A stretch of 64,000 nt of DNA from VRUE01 sp963697805 (GCA_963697805.1 CAVOPB010000003.1:372001-436000); one strand, 5' to 3'. Shown: positions 54,956 to 64,000, numbered from the stretch's first letter. The notes: generated by a model from the sequence alone, not told the origin. Numbers and translations are program-made.

Positions 54956-55398
54956 GCGCCGGCACCGGAGCCGCGGAGGCGGGCGAGTACGTCGCCCGCT
55001 TTGCGGACTTCTGGTCGGCGCCCAGCGTCGAGCGGCTTGACGAGGTGCTGGGCGAGAGGGTCCACCTCGTCGCGCCGATGACTCCGACGACGATGACGCT
55101 CGAGGAGGGCCGGAGCGCGTTCGCTGAGATCTTCGCGCTGATCGAGGGCCTGACCGGCGAGGTGCGGAGCTGGGGGGCGACCGAGGACGGCGTCCTGATC
55201 GAGCTGACCCTCAGCGGTCAACTCGGCGGCGGGCCAATCTCCCTCGACGCGATCGATCGCATCGTCATCGGCGAGGACGGGCGGGCCACCGAGCGCATCT
55301 CGTACTTCGACCCGACTCCGCTTCTCCTCGCCGCAGCCCGCCGGCCGCGGGCCTGGCCGCGGTTCGTCCGCAGCCGGCTGCGCCGGCAGTTGGGCTGA
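54952..55398 (+). CDS. SnoaL/NTF2-like protein
   Basis: 148 residues. The pattern EYVARFADFWSAPSVERLDEVLGERVHLVAPM, then GEVRSWGATEDGVLIELTLSGQL and a closing DRIVIGEDGRATERISYFDPTPLL is that of the small NTF2-like cone fold. Such proteins are hydrolases, cyclases or ligand binders. The start is fixed by the ATGA overlap with the TetR gene, implying coexpression. Confidence 0.75.
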   Translation: MSAGTGAAEAGEYVARFADFWSAPSVERLDEVLGERVHLVAPMTPTTMTLEEGRSAFAEIFALIEGLTGEVRSWGATEDGVLIELTLSGQLGGGPISLDAIDRIVIGEDGRATERISYFDPTPLLLAAARRPRAWPRFVRSRLRRQLG

Positions 55399-55404
55399 GC
55401 CGCC

Positions 55405-55848
55405 TCAGTCGAGCAGGCCGACCTGACGCAGAATCGAGACCGAGTCCGAGTAGACATCCTTGCGCTTGACCAGGCCATCCTCGAACGGGATCGAGTCGAT
55501 TCCGTCCCAGCTCACCGTCTTGCCGGTCGGCGCCGCCTCGAGATCGCCTCGCCGCATCGTGTTGGCGTGGGTCGCGGTCGCGGTCCACTCCTGGACGACG
55601 AGGCCCTCACGGACGTAGAGCCGGCGAGTCTCGAATCTCAGGTCGGGCCAGGTATCGAAGATCGCGGCGATATGGTCCCGCACCTGCTCGCCATCGGCAC
55701 TCTCGCCGGCGGTGTGATTCGCGAAAACCATGTCGGGCGCGTGGAGCGCCATGATCGCGTCGAGGTCGTGGGCGTTCCAGGCGTCGTTGTAACGGCCGAT
55801 CGCCTCGGTCAGCGCCTCGATTCCGTCAGCCTCGCCCATCACGGCCAA
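55405..55848 (-). CDS. SnoaL-like / NTF2-family protein (ester-cyclase-like)
   Basis: 147 residues from TTG 55848, or 144 from ATG 55839. IGRYNDAWNAHDLDAIMALHAPDMVFANHTAGES and DHIAAIFDTWPDLRFETRRLYVREGLVVQEWTATATH match the NTF2-like steroid-isomerase/SnoaL group. It converges with the previous SnoaL-like gene, with 6 bp between stops, and diverges from the flavin-dependent oxidoreductase. Substrate unknown. Confidence 0.75.
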   Translation of the reverse strand: MAVMGEADGIEALTEAIGRYNDAWNAHDLDAIMALHAPDMVFANHTAGESADGEQVRDHIAAIFDTWPDLRFETRRLYVREGLVVQEWTATATHANTMRRGDLEAAPTGKTVSWDGIDSIPFEDGLVKRKDVYSDSVSILRQVGLLD

Positions 55849-55906
55849 TCTACCGCTTGGCTAGGCTCAGGCTCCCCGCCCCCAACTCGAACCAGGAGGG
55901 TCCCAG

Positions 55907-56752
55907 ATGGATATCGGCATCGGCCTACCGAACATGGTCCCCAACACGACCGGGTCGCAGCTGCTCGAGTGGGCGAGGCGCTCGGAGGCTCGTGGCTTCT
56001 CCACACTCGGGACCCTCGACCGGATGCTCTACCCGAGCTACGAGCCCCTGACAGCGCTGGCGGCGGCGTCGGCCGTGACCGAGCGGATCGGTCTCCTCAC
56101 AGCAGTGCTGCTCGGCCCGCTGCGGACCAACCCCGTCCTGTTCGCGAAGCAGACGATGAGCGTGCAGGCGCTGTCCGGGGGACGTCTGACGCTCGGCATC
56201 GGGCTCGGCGCCCGCGAGGACGACTATGAGGCAAGCGGCGTCGAGACCAGCTCCCGGGGTGAGCGCTTCGATCACATGCTCGCCCATGTCACGGAGGCCT
56301 GGGAGAGCGGTCAGGTCGGTCCTTCGAGCAGCGGCCCACCGCGGCTCATCATCGGCGGCCAGGTCGACCGGACGTTCGAGCGGGTCGCCCGCTTCGCCGA
56401 CGGCTGGATCCAGGGCGCCTCGGGGGTCGAGCACTTCGCCGAGCTGGCGCCGAAGGTGGGGGCGGCGTGGAACGAGGCCGGTCGGGACGGCGAGCCGCGG
56501 AGACTGGCGATCGCCTACTACTCACTCGGAGAGCGGGCCGAGGAGAACGCGCGCAAGGACCTGGGGCACTACTACGCCTGGCTCGGCGAGGAGGTCGCCG
56601 AGCACATCATCGGCGCCGCGGCCACCGACGCCGAGGCCGTCCGCAGGTACATCGATGCCTACGCGGAGGCCGGCTGCGACCAGCTCACCCTCTTCCCCTG
56701 CAGCGCCGAGGTCGAGCAGGTCGACCTCCTCGCCGACGCGGCCGGCATCTGA
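55907..56752 (+). CDS. LLM-class flavin-dependent oxidoreductase
   Basis: 281 residues from ATG 55907 with AGGAGGG 8 bp upstream. Bacterial-luciferase-like TIM barrel: MDIGIGLPNMVPNTTGSQLLEWARRSEARGF, LTALAAASAVTERIGLLTAVLLGPLRTNPVLFAKQTMSVQALSGGRLTLGIGLGAREDDYEASG, and RVARFADGWIQG. Members use FMN or, often in actinobacteria, coenzyme F420. The neighbouring SnoaL-like genes and TetR suggest a small-molecule metabolism cluster. Substrate unknown. Confidence 0.9.
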   Translation: MDIGIGLPNMVPNTTGSQLLEWARRSEARGFSTLGTLDRMLYPSYEPLTALAAASAVTERIGLLTAVLLGPLRTNPVLFAKQTMSVQALSGGRLTLGIGLGAREDDYEASGVETSSRGERFDHMLAHVTEAWESGQVGPSSSGPPRLIIGGQVDRTFERVARFADGWIQGASGVEHFAELAPKVGAAWNEAGRDGEPRRLAIAYYSLGERAEENARKDLGHYYAWLGEEVAEHIIGAAATDAEAVRRYIDAYAEAGCDQLTLFPCSAEVEQVDLLADAAGI

Positions 56753-56801
56753 GCGGGATTGCAGCCGGATTCCCGCTCTGCGACTATCATTCGCCGGGGG
56801 G

Positions 56802-57608
56802 ATGAGAGGACTTTTAGGCAAAGGGAGGGCGTTTGCCCTGGTCGCGGTTGTTCTCGTGCTGGCCGGCTTCATGGCGACCTTCGCAAGGGCGGAGCTGACC
56901 TCGAAGGGCAACCTCTTCGTCAACTTCAGCGGCGGCATCGAGCCGGTCGCCCTGCCCCGTCACGAACTGGCGCCGATCACCGTCTGGATGGACGGCAAGG
57001 TGAGGACCCTGAAGGGGGACGACCCGCCCGCGCTGAGCAGCATCACGATCGCGCTCAACCGCGCCGGCCACCTCGAAACGCGCGGGCTGCCCAAGTGCAA
57101 GAAGGGCGAGCTGATCGCGGCCTCGCGCGAGCAGGCGCTCGAAGCCTGCCGCGACGCCCTCGTCGGCTCCGGGACCTACCGCGCCCGCAGCACCTTCCCC
57201 GAACAGTCGCGGACCCCCACACACGGGCGGATCACCGCCTTCAACGGGTTCGAACACGGGCACGAGACGATCCTCGCCCACATCTTCGGCGAAGACCCGG
57301 CCCCGAACGCGAACGTGATCGTCTTCGACATCCGCCACACCAACGGCCGCTTCAGCACGGTCCTGCATGGCGTTTCACCTCCCGGCCTGACCCGCTGGGG
57401 CTTCCTCAAGCGGATCAGTCTCCGTCTCCATCGCAACTACACCTTCCACGGCCAGCACCGGACATACCTGTCCGCCCCGTGCGAGGCTCCCGGCGACCTC
57501 AAGCAGGCCTATTTCCCGTTCGTCTTCACGGAAATGGACTTCGAGGACGGGCGTGAGCTGTCGGCGACGCTGACCCGCTCCTGCCGGGTAAAAGCCGGCG
57601 GGGCATGA
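56802..57608 (+). CDS. Exported protein of the GGIxPxxLPR family, copy 2
   Basis: 268 residues from ATG 56802, after a GGGGGG run. Signal segment FALVAVVLVLAGFMATFARA, then FSGGIEPVALPRHELAPITVWMDG, RGLPKCKKGELIAASREQALEACRDALVGSG, and a late CEAPGDLKQAYFPF and CRVKAGGA end. Order and cysteine spacing match the 49909 protein. It is coupled to the propeller/PKD gene by ATGA. Function unknown. Confidence 0.7.
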   Translation: MRGLLGKGRAFALVAVVLVLAGFMATFARAELTSKGNLFVNFSGGIEPVALPRHELAPITVWMDGKVRTLKGDDPPALSSITIALNRAGHLETRGLPKCKKGELIAASREQALEACRDALVGSGTYRARSTFPEQSRTPTHGRITAFNGFEHGHETILAHIFGEDPAPNANVIVFDIRHTNGRFSTVLHGVSPPGLTRWGFLKRISLRLHRNYTFHGQHRTYLSAPCEAPGDLKQAYFPFVFTEMDFEDGRELSATLTRSCRVKAGGA

Positions 57609-59498
57609 GCGGGCGCGCCGGGATCCTCATCGGGCTGGGCGTGCTGGCGGCTTTGGTTACCGCCGGCCCGGCCGCCGCCGCTCCAGCCTGGCTGACCCCG
57701 ACCAACCTCTCGGCGCTCGGTCGCGATGCGACCGAACCGCAGGTCGCCGTCGACGCCGCCGGCGACACCGTCGCCATCTGGTCCCGCCAGGACGGGTCGC
57801 ACACGATCATCCAGTCTTCCTCGCGCTCCGCCGGAGGTGGTTGGTCGCCGCCGGTCGATCTCTCGGCGGCGGGCCGCAGCGCGACCGAACCGCAGGTCGC
57901 GGTCGACCCGGCGGGCAATGCCGTCGCGGTCTGGTCGCGCACAAACGGCTCCCACACGGTCATTCAGGGCGCGTCGAAGCCCGCGGGGGGTGACTGGACG
58001 CCGGTCCTGGACCTCTCCGACTCCGAACGCAACGCGGTCGAACCGGATGTCGCTGTCGACCCGGCCGGCAACGCCGTTGCCATCTGGTCGCGGTTCGACG
58101 GATCCGACGACATCGTCCAGGGCGCCCTGCTACCCCGGGGCGGATCGGGCTGGTCCGAACCGATCGATCTCTCCACCGTGGGGGAGGACGCCGATGAACC
58201 CCGGGTGGCGGTCGACGGAGCGGGAAATGCGGTCGCGGTCTGGTCCCGCCTCGAAGGCTCGAACACGATCGCCCAGGCGGCATACAGGGGGAGCGGCGCC
58301 ACCTGGGGGACGCCCAAGGATCTGTCAAAAGCGGGCGGCAACGCGAAGGAGCCCCAGCTCGCGGTCGACCCGGCTGGCAGCGCCGTCGCCGTCTGGTCTC
58401 GCGCCGCCGGAGGCCTGGGGACGGTCCAGGCGGCGGACATGGCCCCCGGCGGCGGTTGGCTCGAAGCTCTCGATCTCAGCGGCGTCGGCGAAGACGCGGC
58501 CGAACCGGACGTCGCCCTCGCCGGGGGGCGGGCGATCGCGGTCTGGTCGGCGGGCGATGCCGGTCCCTACACGACGATCGAGGCACGCGAGAAACCCGCC
58601 GGCGGCGCCTGGCAGTCGACCCAGGACCTCACCCAGTCCGGGCTGACCCAGACCGTCGTCACTCCCCGGGTGGCGCTCGACCCGAGGGGCAACGCGGAGG
58701 CGGCCTGGGCGCGCTCGGGCGCGAGCCCGACGGTCATCGAGGGGCGGACCAAGTCCGCGGGAGGGCCCTGGTCGGGGATCGAGGAACTCTCGGAGCTCGG
58801 CAACAGCTCGGTGGAACCGCAGATCGCGGTCGGCGCCACCGGCGATGGGGCCGCCGTCTGGTCGCGGGACAACGAGGTGAACACGATCATCCAGGCGGCC
58901 GGCTTCGACGGCGCCGGCCCGACCTTCCCGTCACTCTCGATCCGGGCCGCGGCGACGGTCCGGCAGCCGGTCCGGTTCGCGGCCGCGACCTTCGATAACT
59001 GGTCGCCGGTCCGATCGATCGATTGGAGCTTCGGCGACGGGGGAGAGGGGGCCGCCGGTGGGTCGGTCGAGCACACCTTTTCCAACCCGGGCACCTACCC
59101 GATCTCGATCCTCACCGCCGACAACCTTGGCAATACCGGCGCCGCCGCCGGAACGATCACGATCTACCGCCTCCCCAACGCGGGCCGCAACGTCAGGGTC
59201 CGGCGCGGGAAGGCGCTGCTGATGGTGCACTGCCCGAGCACGGCCGGGTGCACCGGTGTGGTCAGGCTGATCGCCAGGGTGCAGCTCGAGCGCAATGGCC
59301 GCAGCTTCGCCAAGCGGGCTCAGATCGGGCGGACGCAGTTCAGCGTCCCCGGCCCGGGGACGACCGTTGTGCCGATCAGGCTGACGCGGCCAGGCCAGGC
59401 GGCGCTGCGAGAAGCGGGCGCCAAGGGCGTTCGGACCCAGCTCACCGGGCCCGGGATCCAGCACCGCCTGCGTGCTGCTCCTGCCTCCGCGCCGCTAG
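57605..59498 (+). CDS. Exported beta-propeller-like repeat protein with PKD domain
   Basis: About 630 residues from ATG 57605 (ATGA overlap). Signal peptide LIGLGVLAALVTAGPAAAA. Seven or eight repeats of about 55 residues follow, with a consensus EPQVAVDPAGNAVAVWSR (residues about 35-430), then a PKD-type domain (DWSFGDGGEG...VEHTFSNPGTYPISILTADNLGN, about 470-520) and a C-terminal beta domain (VRRGKALLMVHCPSTAGCTGVVRL). The frame as read continues antisense through the next gene to 60601. Removing one C near 59470 gives HRLVLLLPPRR and a TAG at 59496, which shares CTAG with the convergent regulator, so I place the true end there. Confidence 0.7.
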
Positions 59499-60804
59499 CC
59501 GGGCCGCTTGCCGTTCTCGACTTCCCCACTGGCCAATGCGTAGGCCTCGTCGGCGCCGATGAACGGCGCGAGGGTCATGTAGGTGGCCATCGGGACCAGC
59601 TCGGGCAGGCTCTCGGGGCCCTTCGCCTTGACCTGGTCGTAGACGAGGGCGTAGATCGCTCCCCCGATCGCCTCGGCGGCGATCGGAGGGGCGTCGGGGG
59701 CCAGCTCGTAGCCGGGGGCGAGCAGCGCCTCCAGTCCCTCCATGATCGTGTCCCTGGTCTGCAGCGCCCGTTTGCCCGCCGCGTACATCTCGACCGCGCC
59801 GAGCCGGCTGTACTCGGGCTCTTCGACGCCGAAGGCGAACATCGCCTCGTAGGCCATGTGGACGGCGCCCTGCCAGTCGGGGGCGCGGCGGAAGGCCGGC
59901 AGCGTCGTCCCGAGCATCTGTGCCGAGCCGCTGTCGAGCGCCGCGATCAGCGCCTCTTCTTTGTTCGCGAAGTGCTCGTAGAAGGTGCGCTGGGAGGTGG
60001 CGGCGCGGTCGACGACCTCGGCCACGGTCGTCGCCGGGTAACCCTTTTCGGCGACCGTCGCGGCCAGCGCCCGCAGCACCCGCTCCGGCGGGTTCGCGAC
60101 CGACTGGCGCTCCTCGAAGGGCCGCGGTTTCTGCGACCGGCGCCGCGGCGCCCGCAGCTCGCCGGGGGGCGGGGGGTAGGAGAGCCACCATTTCCAGATC
60201 TGCGGCGCCAGCTCCAGCAGCTGGTCCTCTTCGTCGCGATAGAGGCGCTTGTGGATCACCTTCTGAAGCCCGCCGATCATCGCCCTGATCATCTGCTGCG
60301 GCATCCCCTCGCGGCCGGGGATCTCCTCGAACAGCTCGGTGACGAAGCTCTCGAACGCGTCGAGGGTCTTCTCGACGACGGCGACCGCCGGCGGGGCCGG
60401 CCGCGTAGACCTCGACGAAGCACATCTTCGAGGCGCCCGGCTGGCTCGCGATCAGGCCGCAGGAAGGCCTCCAGCGCCTGCCGCGTCCGGTCATCGCCGC
60501 TGGCCTCGCCGTCGGCTGCCCTGATCGCCCCGAGGGTCGGCTCGATCAGCGCCTCGGCCGCGGTCAGGAAGCACTCCTCCTTGTCGTCGAAGTGGCGGTA
60601 GAAGGCGCTGCGCGAGACGCCGGAGAGGTTGACGAGGTCGGCGACCGTGGTCGCCTCGTAGCCCTTGTCGGCGACGGTCGCGACCATCGCCGCGAAGAGG
60701 CGCTCGCGCTGATTTTTCTCCGCCTCCTCGCGCGGTGTCCCGCGCCCAGGGCGCAGCATTCTCTCCCGCAGCTCGGTGGCGTCCCCCCAGGGCGTCCGCG
60801 TCAT
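59495..60804 (-). pseudogene. Second double TetR-family regulator, frameshifted
   Basis: Paralog of the regulator at 30740-32035, starting ATG 60804 with MTRTPWGDATELRERMLRPGRG. HTH1 (GYEATTVADLVNLSGVSRSAFYRHFDDKEECFL) is in one frame until about 60470, the middle (LIASQPGASKMCFVEVYAAGPAGG) is in a second frame until about 60396, and the rest, including HTH2 (GYPATTVAEVVDRAATSQRTFYEHFANKEEAL) and the end, is in a third. Two one-base changes in G/C-rich runs account for this. Apart from them the protein is well preserved, so either the sequence is wrong or the damage is very recent. It diverges from the surface-protein remnant. Confidence 0.8.
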
Positions 60805-60977
60805 CGGGGCGGACGATAGCCGGGTATGCGGGTGTAGCTCAGTTCCGATTCCGGTCTCCGATTCGATGGTACGCGACAGGCTCAAAGCGCAACTTTTGTG
60901 TCCCCTCCAATCAAAGCCGCATTCGGCATTCTAAAGCCATTCCCACGAATTGCAACTTCGAGAGACGCAAGTGTCTC

Positions 60978-61006
60978 TTGACAAACTGGTCCGCCTCTGT
61001 TCTAAT
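60978..61006 (+). promoter_or_regulatory. GGTCCG-class promoter before the surface-protein remnant
   Basis: TTGACA (60978-60983), 17-bp spacer containing GGTCCG at 60988, TCTAAT (61001-61006). Layout is identical to 32478-32506. The leader after it shares the GGCGGGAGAGA and GGCTAGGGGA elements with the surface-operon leader. Confidence 0.7.
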
Positions 61007-61149
61007 AGCGCCGGCCTTAGGAAACGTCCTTGTGCATTGGAGAAGTGGCGTTGTTCCGAAAGGCGGGAGAGAGAAATCGGTCTCGGCTTGGCTAGGGGAT
61101 CCACCGAACGGGAGTGGATCGGGCAAGATCGGGGCCTCGGGAGTTGAAA

Positions 61150-62382
61150 CCCAATACTCCGCTGCTCGATCAGCCGCTCAGCGGCGTTCCTGGGATCTGA
61201 CCTTCAGGATGCCGCCGGGCTTCACCGGCTCCCTGCGGGGGATCAGCTACTGCCCGGAGGCCGCGATCGCCGCGGCCGCGCAGAACCTCGGCCGGACCGA
61301 GCTCGCCGCGCCGAGCTGCCCGACCTCGAGCCAGATCGGGACGACCAACGTCGCCGCCGGCCCCGGCGGCCACCCGTTCCACGCGGTCGGGAAGATGTAC
61401 CTGGCCGGCCCGTTCAAGGGCGCGCCGCTCAGCGTTGTCGCGGTGACGCCGGCGCTCGCCGGGCCGTACGACTACGGCGTGGTCGTCGTCCGGGTCGCGC
61501 TCCACGTCGACCCGCTGACGGCGCAGGTGAGCGCGGTGTCGGACACGGTGCCGAGCATCATCGGCGGCATCCCGATCCGGATGCGCTCGATCCAGGTCAA
61601 CATCGACAAGCCGAACTTCACGATCAACCCGACGAACTGCTCGCCCTTCACGGTCGACAGTCAGGGGATCGGCGACCAGGGCACGGTCACCGACTTCTGC
61701 TCCTACTTCCACGTCCGTCAACTGCCGGGCGCTTGGCTTCAAGCCGAAGATGACGATCCGCCAGCTGGGTGGACGCAAGCAGACCGGTCGCAGCGAGAAC
61801 CCAGCGCTGCGGTTCGACCTGCGGACGCGCCCCGGCGACGCGAACATCAAATCGATCGCGGTGACACTGCCGAAGGCGTTCGCGATCGACCAGCGCCACC
61901 TCGGCAACATCTGCTCGAAAGCTCAGCTGGCGACGGAACGATGCGCCGGCCGCCAGGCCGATCGGCACGGTGACGACCGAAAACGCCGCTGCTCGACGCG
62001 CCGCTTGACGGGCCCTGCCTACGCCGTCTCGGGCTTCGGCAAGCTGCCGCACATCGTCTTCGTCCTCGATGGCCAGGTGACGCTCATGCCCGAAGCCGTA
62101 TACACCTCGGTCAATGGCGGGCACCTGAGGACCGTTGTCCCGGTCGTGCCCGATGCTCCGATCGGCCACTTCCGCCTCGATCTTCTCGGCGGGAAACAGG
62201 GCTACCTGGTCAACACCCGCAACCTCTGTGCGTCCAAGGTCGTAGCGGAGATCAAGTATCTCGGTCAAAACGGATCGACTTCGAACATCGCGCCAGAACG
62301 GCAAGACGCCCTGCGCAGGCTGTCCAAGACAGAAGACCATGCCATGCGGGGCACCCAGAATCGCCGCCGCGCGAGTCGCTGA
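61150..62382 (+). pseudogene. Rearranged, frameshifted remnant of an LPxGF/CPxxSxIG surface protein
   Basis: A scrap matching the end of repeat 4 (TPLLDQPLSG, about 61157-61186) is joined to repeat 3 (LTFRMPPGFTGSLRGISYCPEAAIAAAAQNLG) in another frame; repeats 1-2 and the signal peptide are absent. From there the sequence follows the 47054 protein to its end (SGFGKLPHIVFVLDGQV, LLGGKQGYLVNTRNLC), with frame changes near 61715, 61960 and 62000. The join looks like deletion by recombination between related repeats. The promoter and leader at 60978-61140 are still in place. Confidence 0.75.
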
Positions 62383-62452
62383 TCGCGCGGATCAGCGCTC
62401 GCGGCCCCCGGCTTGGTGTCCCGGCCTGTGGTACGGTGACGTTCACAAAGTG

Positions 62453-62476
62453 AAGCCGGGCCGGGGGGCCCGGCTT
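62453..62476 (+). terminator. Strong GC-rich hairpin, likely terminator
   Basis: AAGCCGGGCC and GGCCCGGCTT form a perfect 10-bp stem around GGGG. Only a short TTT follows on the plus strand, so termination may be partial. It sits 71 bp after the surface-protein remnant and before the MMPL gene. Confidence 0.6.
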
Positions 62477-62588
62477 TGGCGCCACAGGCCTCAGAATAGA
62501 CGGGGATATGCAGCCGGAACGAACCTCGGTTTCGCTTGCAGCTACTGGCTGCTCCCTACCCGCAGGCCGTAGCCCGGGGTCTCGTTAG

Positions 62589-64000
62589 GTGAGAATCCGG
62601 CCTGCCGTCGCGGCCCTGATCGCGGTGCTCCTCGGCTGCGCCGTGCTCGGCGTGGTCGGGCTGAACGTCCAGGACGAACTCGACCCGCTCTCGCTGCGGA
62701 TCTCCGACACCGGCAGCGCCAGGGGCGAAGACCTGCTCGAGGATCACTTCGGCGACTCGACCCCCTTCGCGGTCCTGCTGCACCGGGCCGCCGGCGGCGA
62801 TCGAACGTCAGGGGCCGCCGCTGGTGCGGGCACTGCGGCACAGCCCCGGCGCTTCGGTGATCTCTCCCTGGGACCGCGGGACCGTCGACGCGCTACGGCC
62901 CGGCCCGCGCAAGGCGCTGATCATCATCGACTACCACCACCCGCTCTCGACGGCGATGCGGGACACGGTCCCCGAACTCGACCGGATCCTCGAGGAGAAC
63001 GTCCACCCTCCATTGCGGGCGACCCAGTCCGGGTTCGCGACCGTCTCGCGGGCCCTGCAGGAAGAGACGGTCAATGCCACCGAGCGGGCCGAGCTGCTCG
63101 CCGTGCCGCTGCTCCTGATCGTCCTCCTGATCGTCTTCCGCTCGGTGGTCGCGGCCGCGATCCCGCTCGCGTTCGGCGCTCTCACCGTGGTCGCGGGGCG
63201 GGGGGTCCTCGTTCTCCTCAGTTCGGTGATGACGATCGACGCGATCTCCCTGGTGGTCTGCACGATGATGGGGCTGGCGCTCGGCGTCGATTACTCGCTC
63301 CTGATCGTTTCCCGCTTCCGCGAGGAGCTCGCCGCCGGGCTCGACCCCCACGAGGCGGCGAAGCGCAGCCGCGCCACCGCCGGTCGGACGACCGTCTCCG
63401 CCGGCGCGACGCTGCTGGCGGCTCTGGGGCTCTCGGCCTTCGTCCAACCCGGCTCGTTGCTGCTGTCGCTGGCGGTTACGGTCGGGGTCGCGACCATCCT
63501 CAGCGTCGTCGTCGCCGTCGCGGCGCTGCCCGGGCTGCTGACGCTGCTCGGCACCCGGGTCAATGCCGGCGCGATCGGTGGCTCGCGCGCTTCGCACTCG
63601 CGGGTTGCGGCGATGGCGGCAGGGGCGCTGCGGCGTCCCGGCCTCGCCGCGGTGCTGATCGCGGTGCCGCTGCTGCTGCTCGCCGCCCCGGCGATCCGGC
63701 TGACCACCTCCGCGCCGGGCATCGACGAGCTGCCGAGCTCGAACGAGTCCAGGCAAAACGCGGAAGCGATCGACCGCGCCGTCGGGCCGGGCTGGGAAGC
63801 CCCGTTCGTCCTCCTCGCCGCCGCGCCCGAAGGCCCGATCACAACCCCCGAAAAGCTCGCCCTGTTGAGCAAGCTGGCAGCACCGGATCGCCTCCCAACC
63901 GGGGATTCGGGCCGTGATCGGCCCGGCCTCGGTGGCCGAGGGCACCAAGCCGCTGCGGGACCTCGGCGAAACCTTCACCTCGACGGGCCCCGGAGGCACC
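62589..64000 (+). CDS. MMPL-family (RND-type) transporter, partial and frameshifted
   Basis: Starts at GTG 62589 and runs past the right edge. N-terminal membrane segment AVAALIAVLLGCAVLGVVGL; then a frame change near 62784, after which the family sequence resumes (SVISPWDRGTVDALRPGPRKALIIIDYHHP, ELLAVPLLLIVLLIVFRSVVAAAIPLAFGALTVVAGRG, MGLALGVDYSLLIVSRFREEL, RTTVSAGATLLAALGLSAF). A second change near 63875 leads to IASQPGIRAVIGPASVAEGTKPLRD. MMPL proteins use ion gradients to export lipids or glycolipids across the inner membrane. Because the protein is otherwise well conserved, sequence error is as likely as inactivation. Confidence 0.75.

Noticed and set aside
57605..60601. A 998-residue open reading frame
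   Set aside because: Beyond about 59470 it is antisense to the double-TetR gene; a single C too many near 59470 removes the natural TAG at 59496.

Overview
The window is high-GC DNA with mostly GAG/CTC/GGC-type codon use, frequent GTG and TTG starts, and many ATGA start/stop overlaps. It carries several protein families that I associate with Actinomycetota of the class Thermoleophilia, order Solirubrobacterales: AVKNKNLAKN-repeat exported proteins, long NHL plus FEYG-type fibronectin-like proteins, and proteins with a DCRAYELVSP motif. No phage, insertion sequence, CRISPR array, rRNA or tRNA was recognised.

Region 1 (1-26.9 kb) is mostly housekeeping. It holds a partial alpha-oxoamine synthase diverging from a large GNAT-like acyltransferase (a possible sphingoid-lipid pair), an AlkA-type DNA glycosylase, a PAS-GAF-GGDEF-EAL protein, an NMT1/THI5-type ABC importer next to a TauE-like exporter and an Rrf2 regulator, a MoxR/CoxE-like ATPase-VWA pair, a lipoprotein, a cation exchanger, a Bcp peroxiredoxin operon, an acyl-CoA dehydrogenase behind a palindromic operator, broken DUF2252 and DUF559 genes, TypA, a cold-shock protein, an exported sedolisin-like protease, a TVP38-type membrane protein and RecD2. 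Three genes here (AlkA-like, substrate-binding protein, Rrf2) are each preceded by a related 23-24-codon mini-ORF that overlaps the start of the gene it precedes.

Region 2 (27-53 kb) is a cell-surface island. Four tandem KNKNLAKN proteins and a cupredoxin-like protein come first. A single-chain double-TetR regulator then diverges from a five-gene operon (32.66-49.77 kb, 17 kb) of very large exported proteins: beta-propellers, fibronectin-like repeats and an uncharacterised four-fold LPxGF/CPxxSxIG repeat. Consecutive genes overlap by ATGA or lie 22 bp apart. An exported paralog family member, an HTH-less TetR-like protein and a TetR regulator follow. Promoters in this island share GGTCCG placed exactly 13 bp before a TCTNAT -10 element; five copies are visible across regions 2 and 3.

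Region 3 (53-64 kb) has a bactofilin-like membrane protein, a cupin, a TetR/SnoaL pair behind a perfect palindrome, and a flavin-dependent oxidoreductase. It then holds what looks like a second, decaying copy of the surface locus: exported paralog, propeller/PKD protein, frameshifted double-TetR, GGTCCG promoter and a rearranged surface-protein remnant. The window ends inside a frameshifted MMPL transporter. Single-base frameshifts are unusually common near 17-18.5, 29.9-30.0 and 59.4-64 kb, so raw sequence quality must be considered before calling these genes dead.
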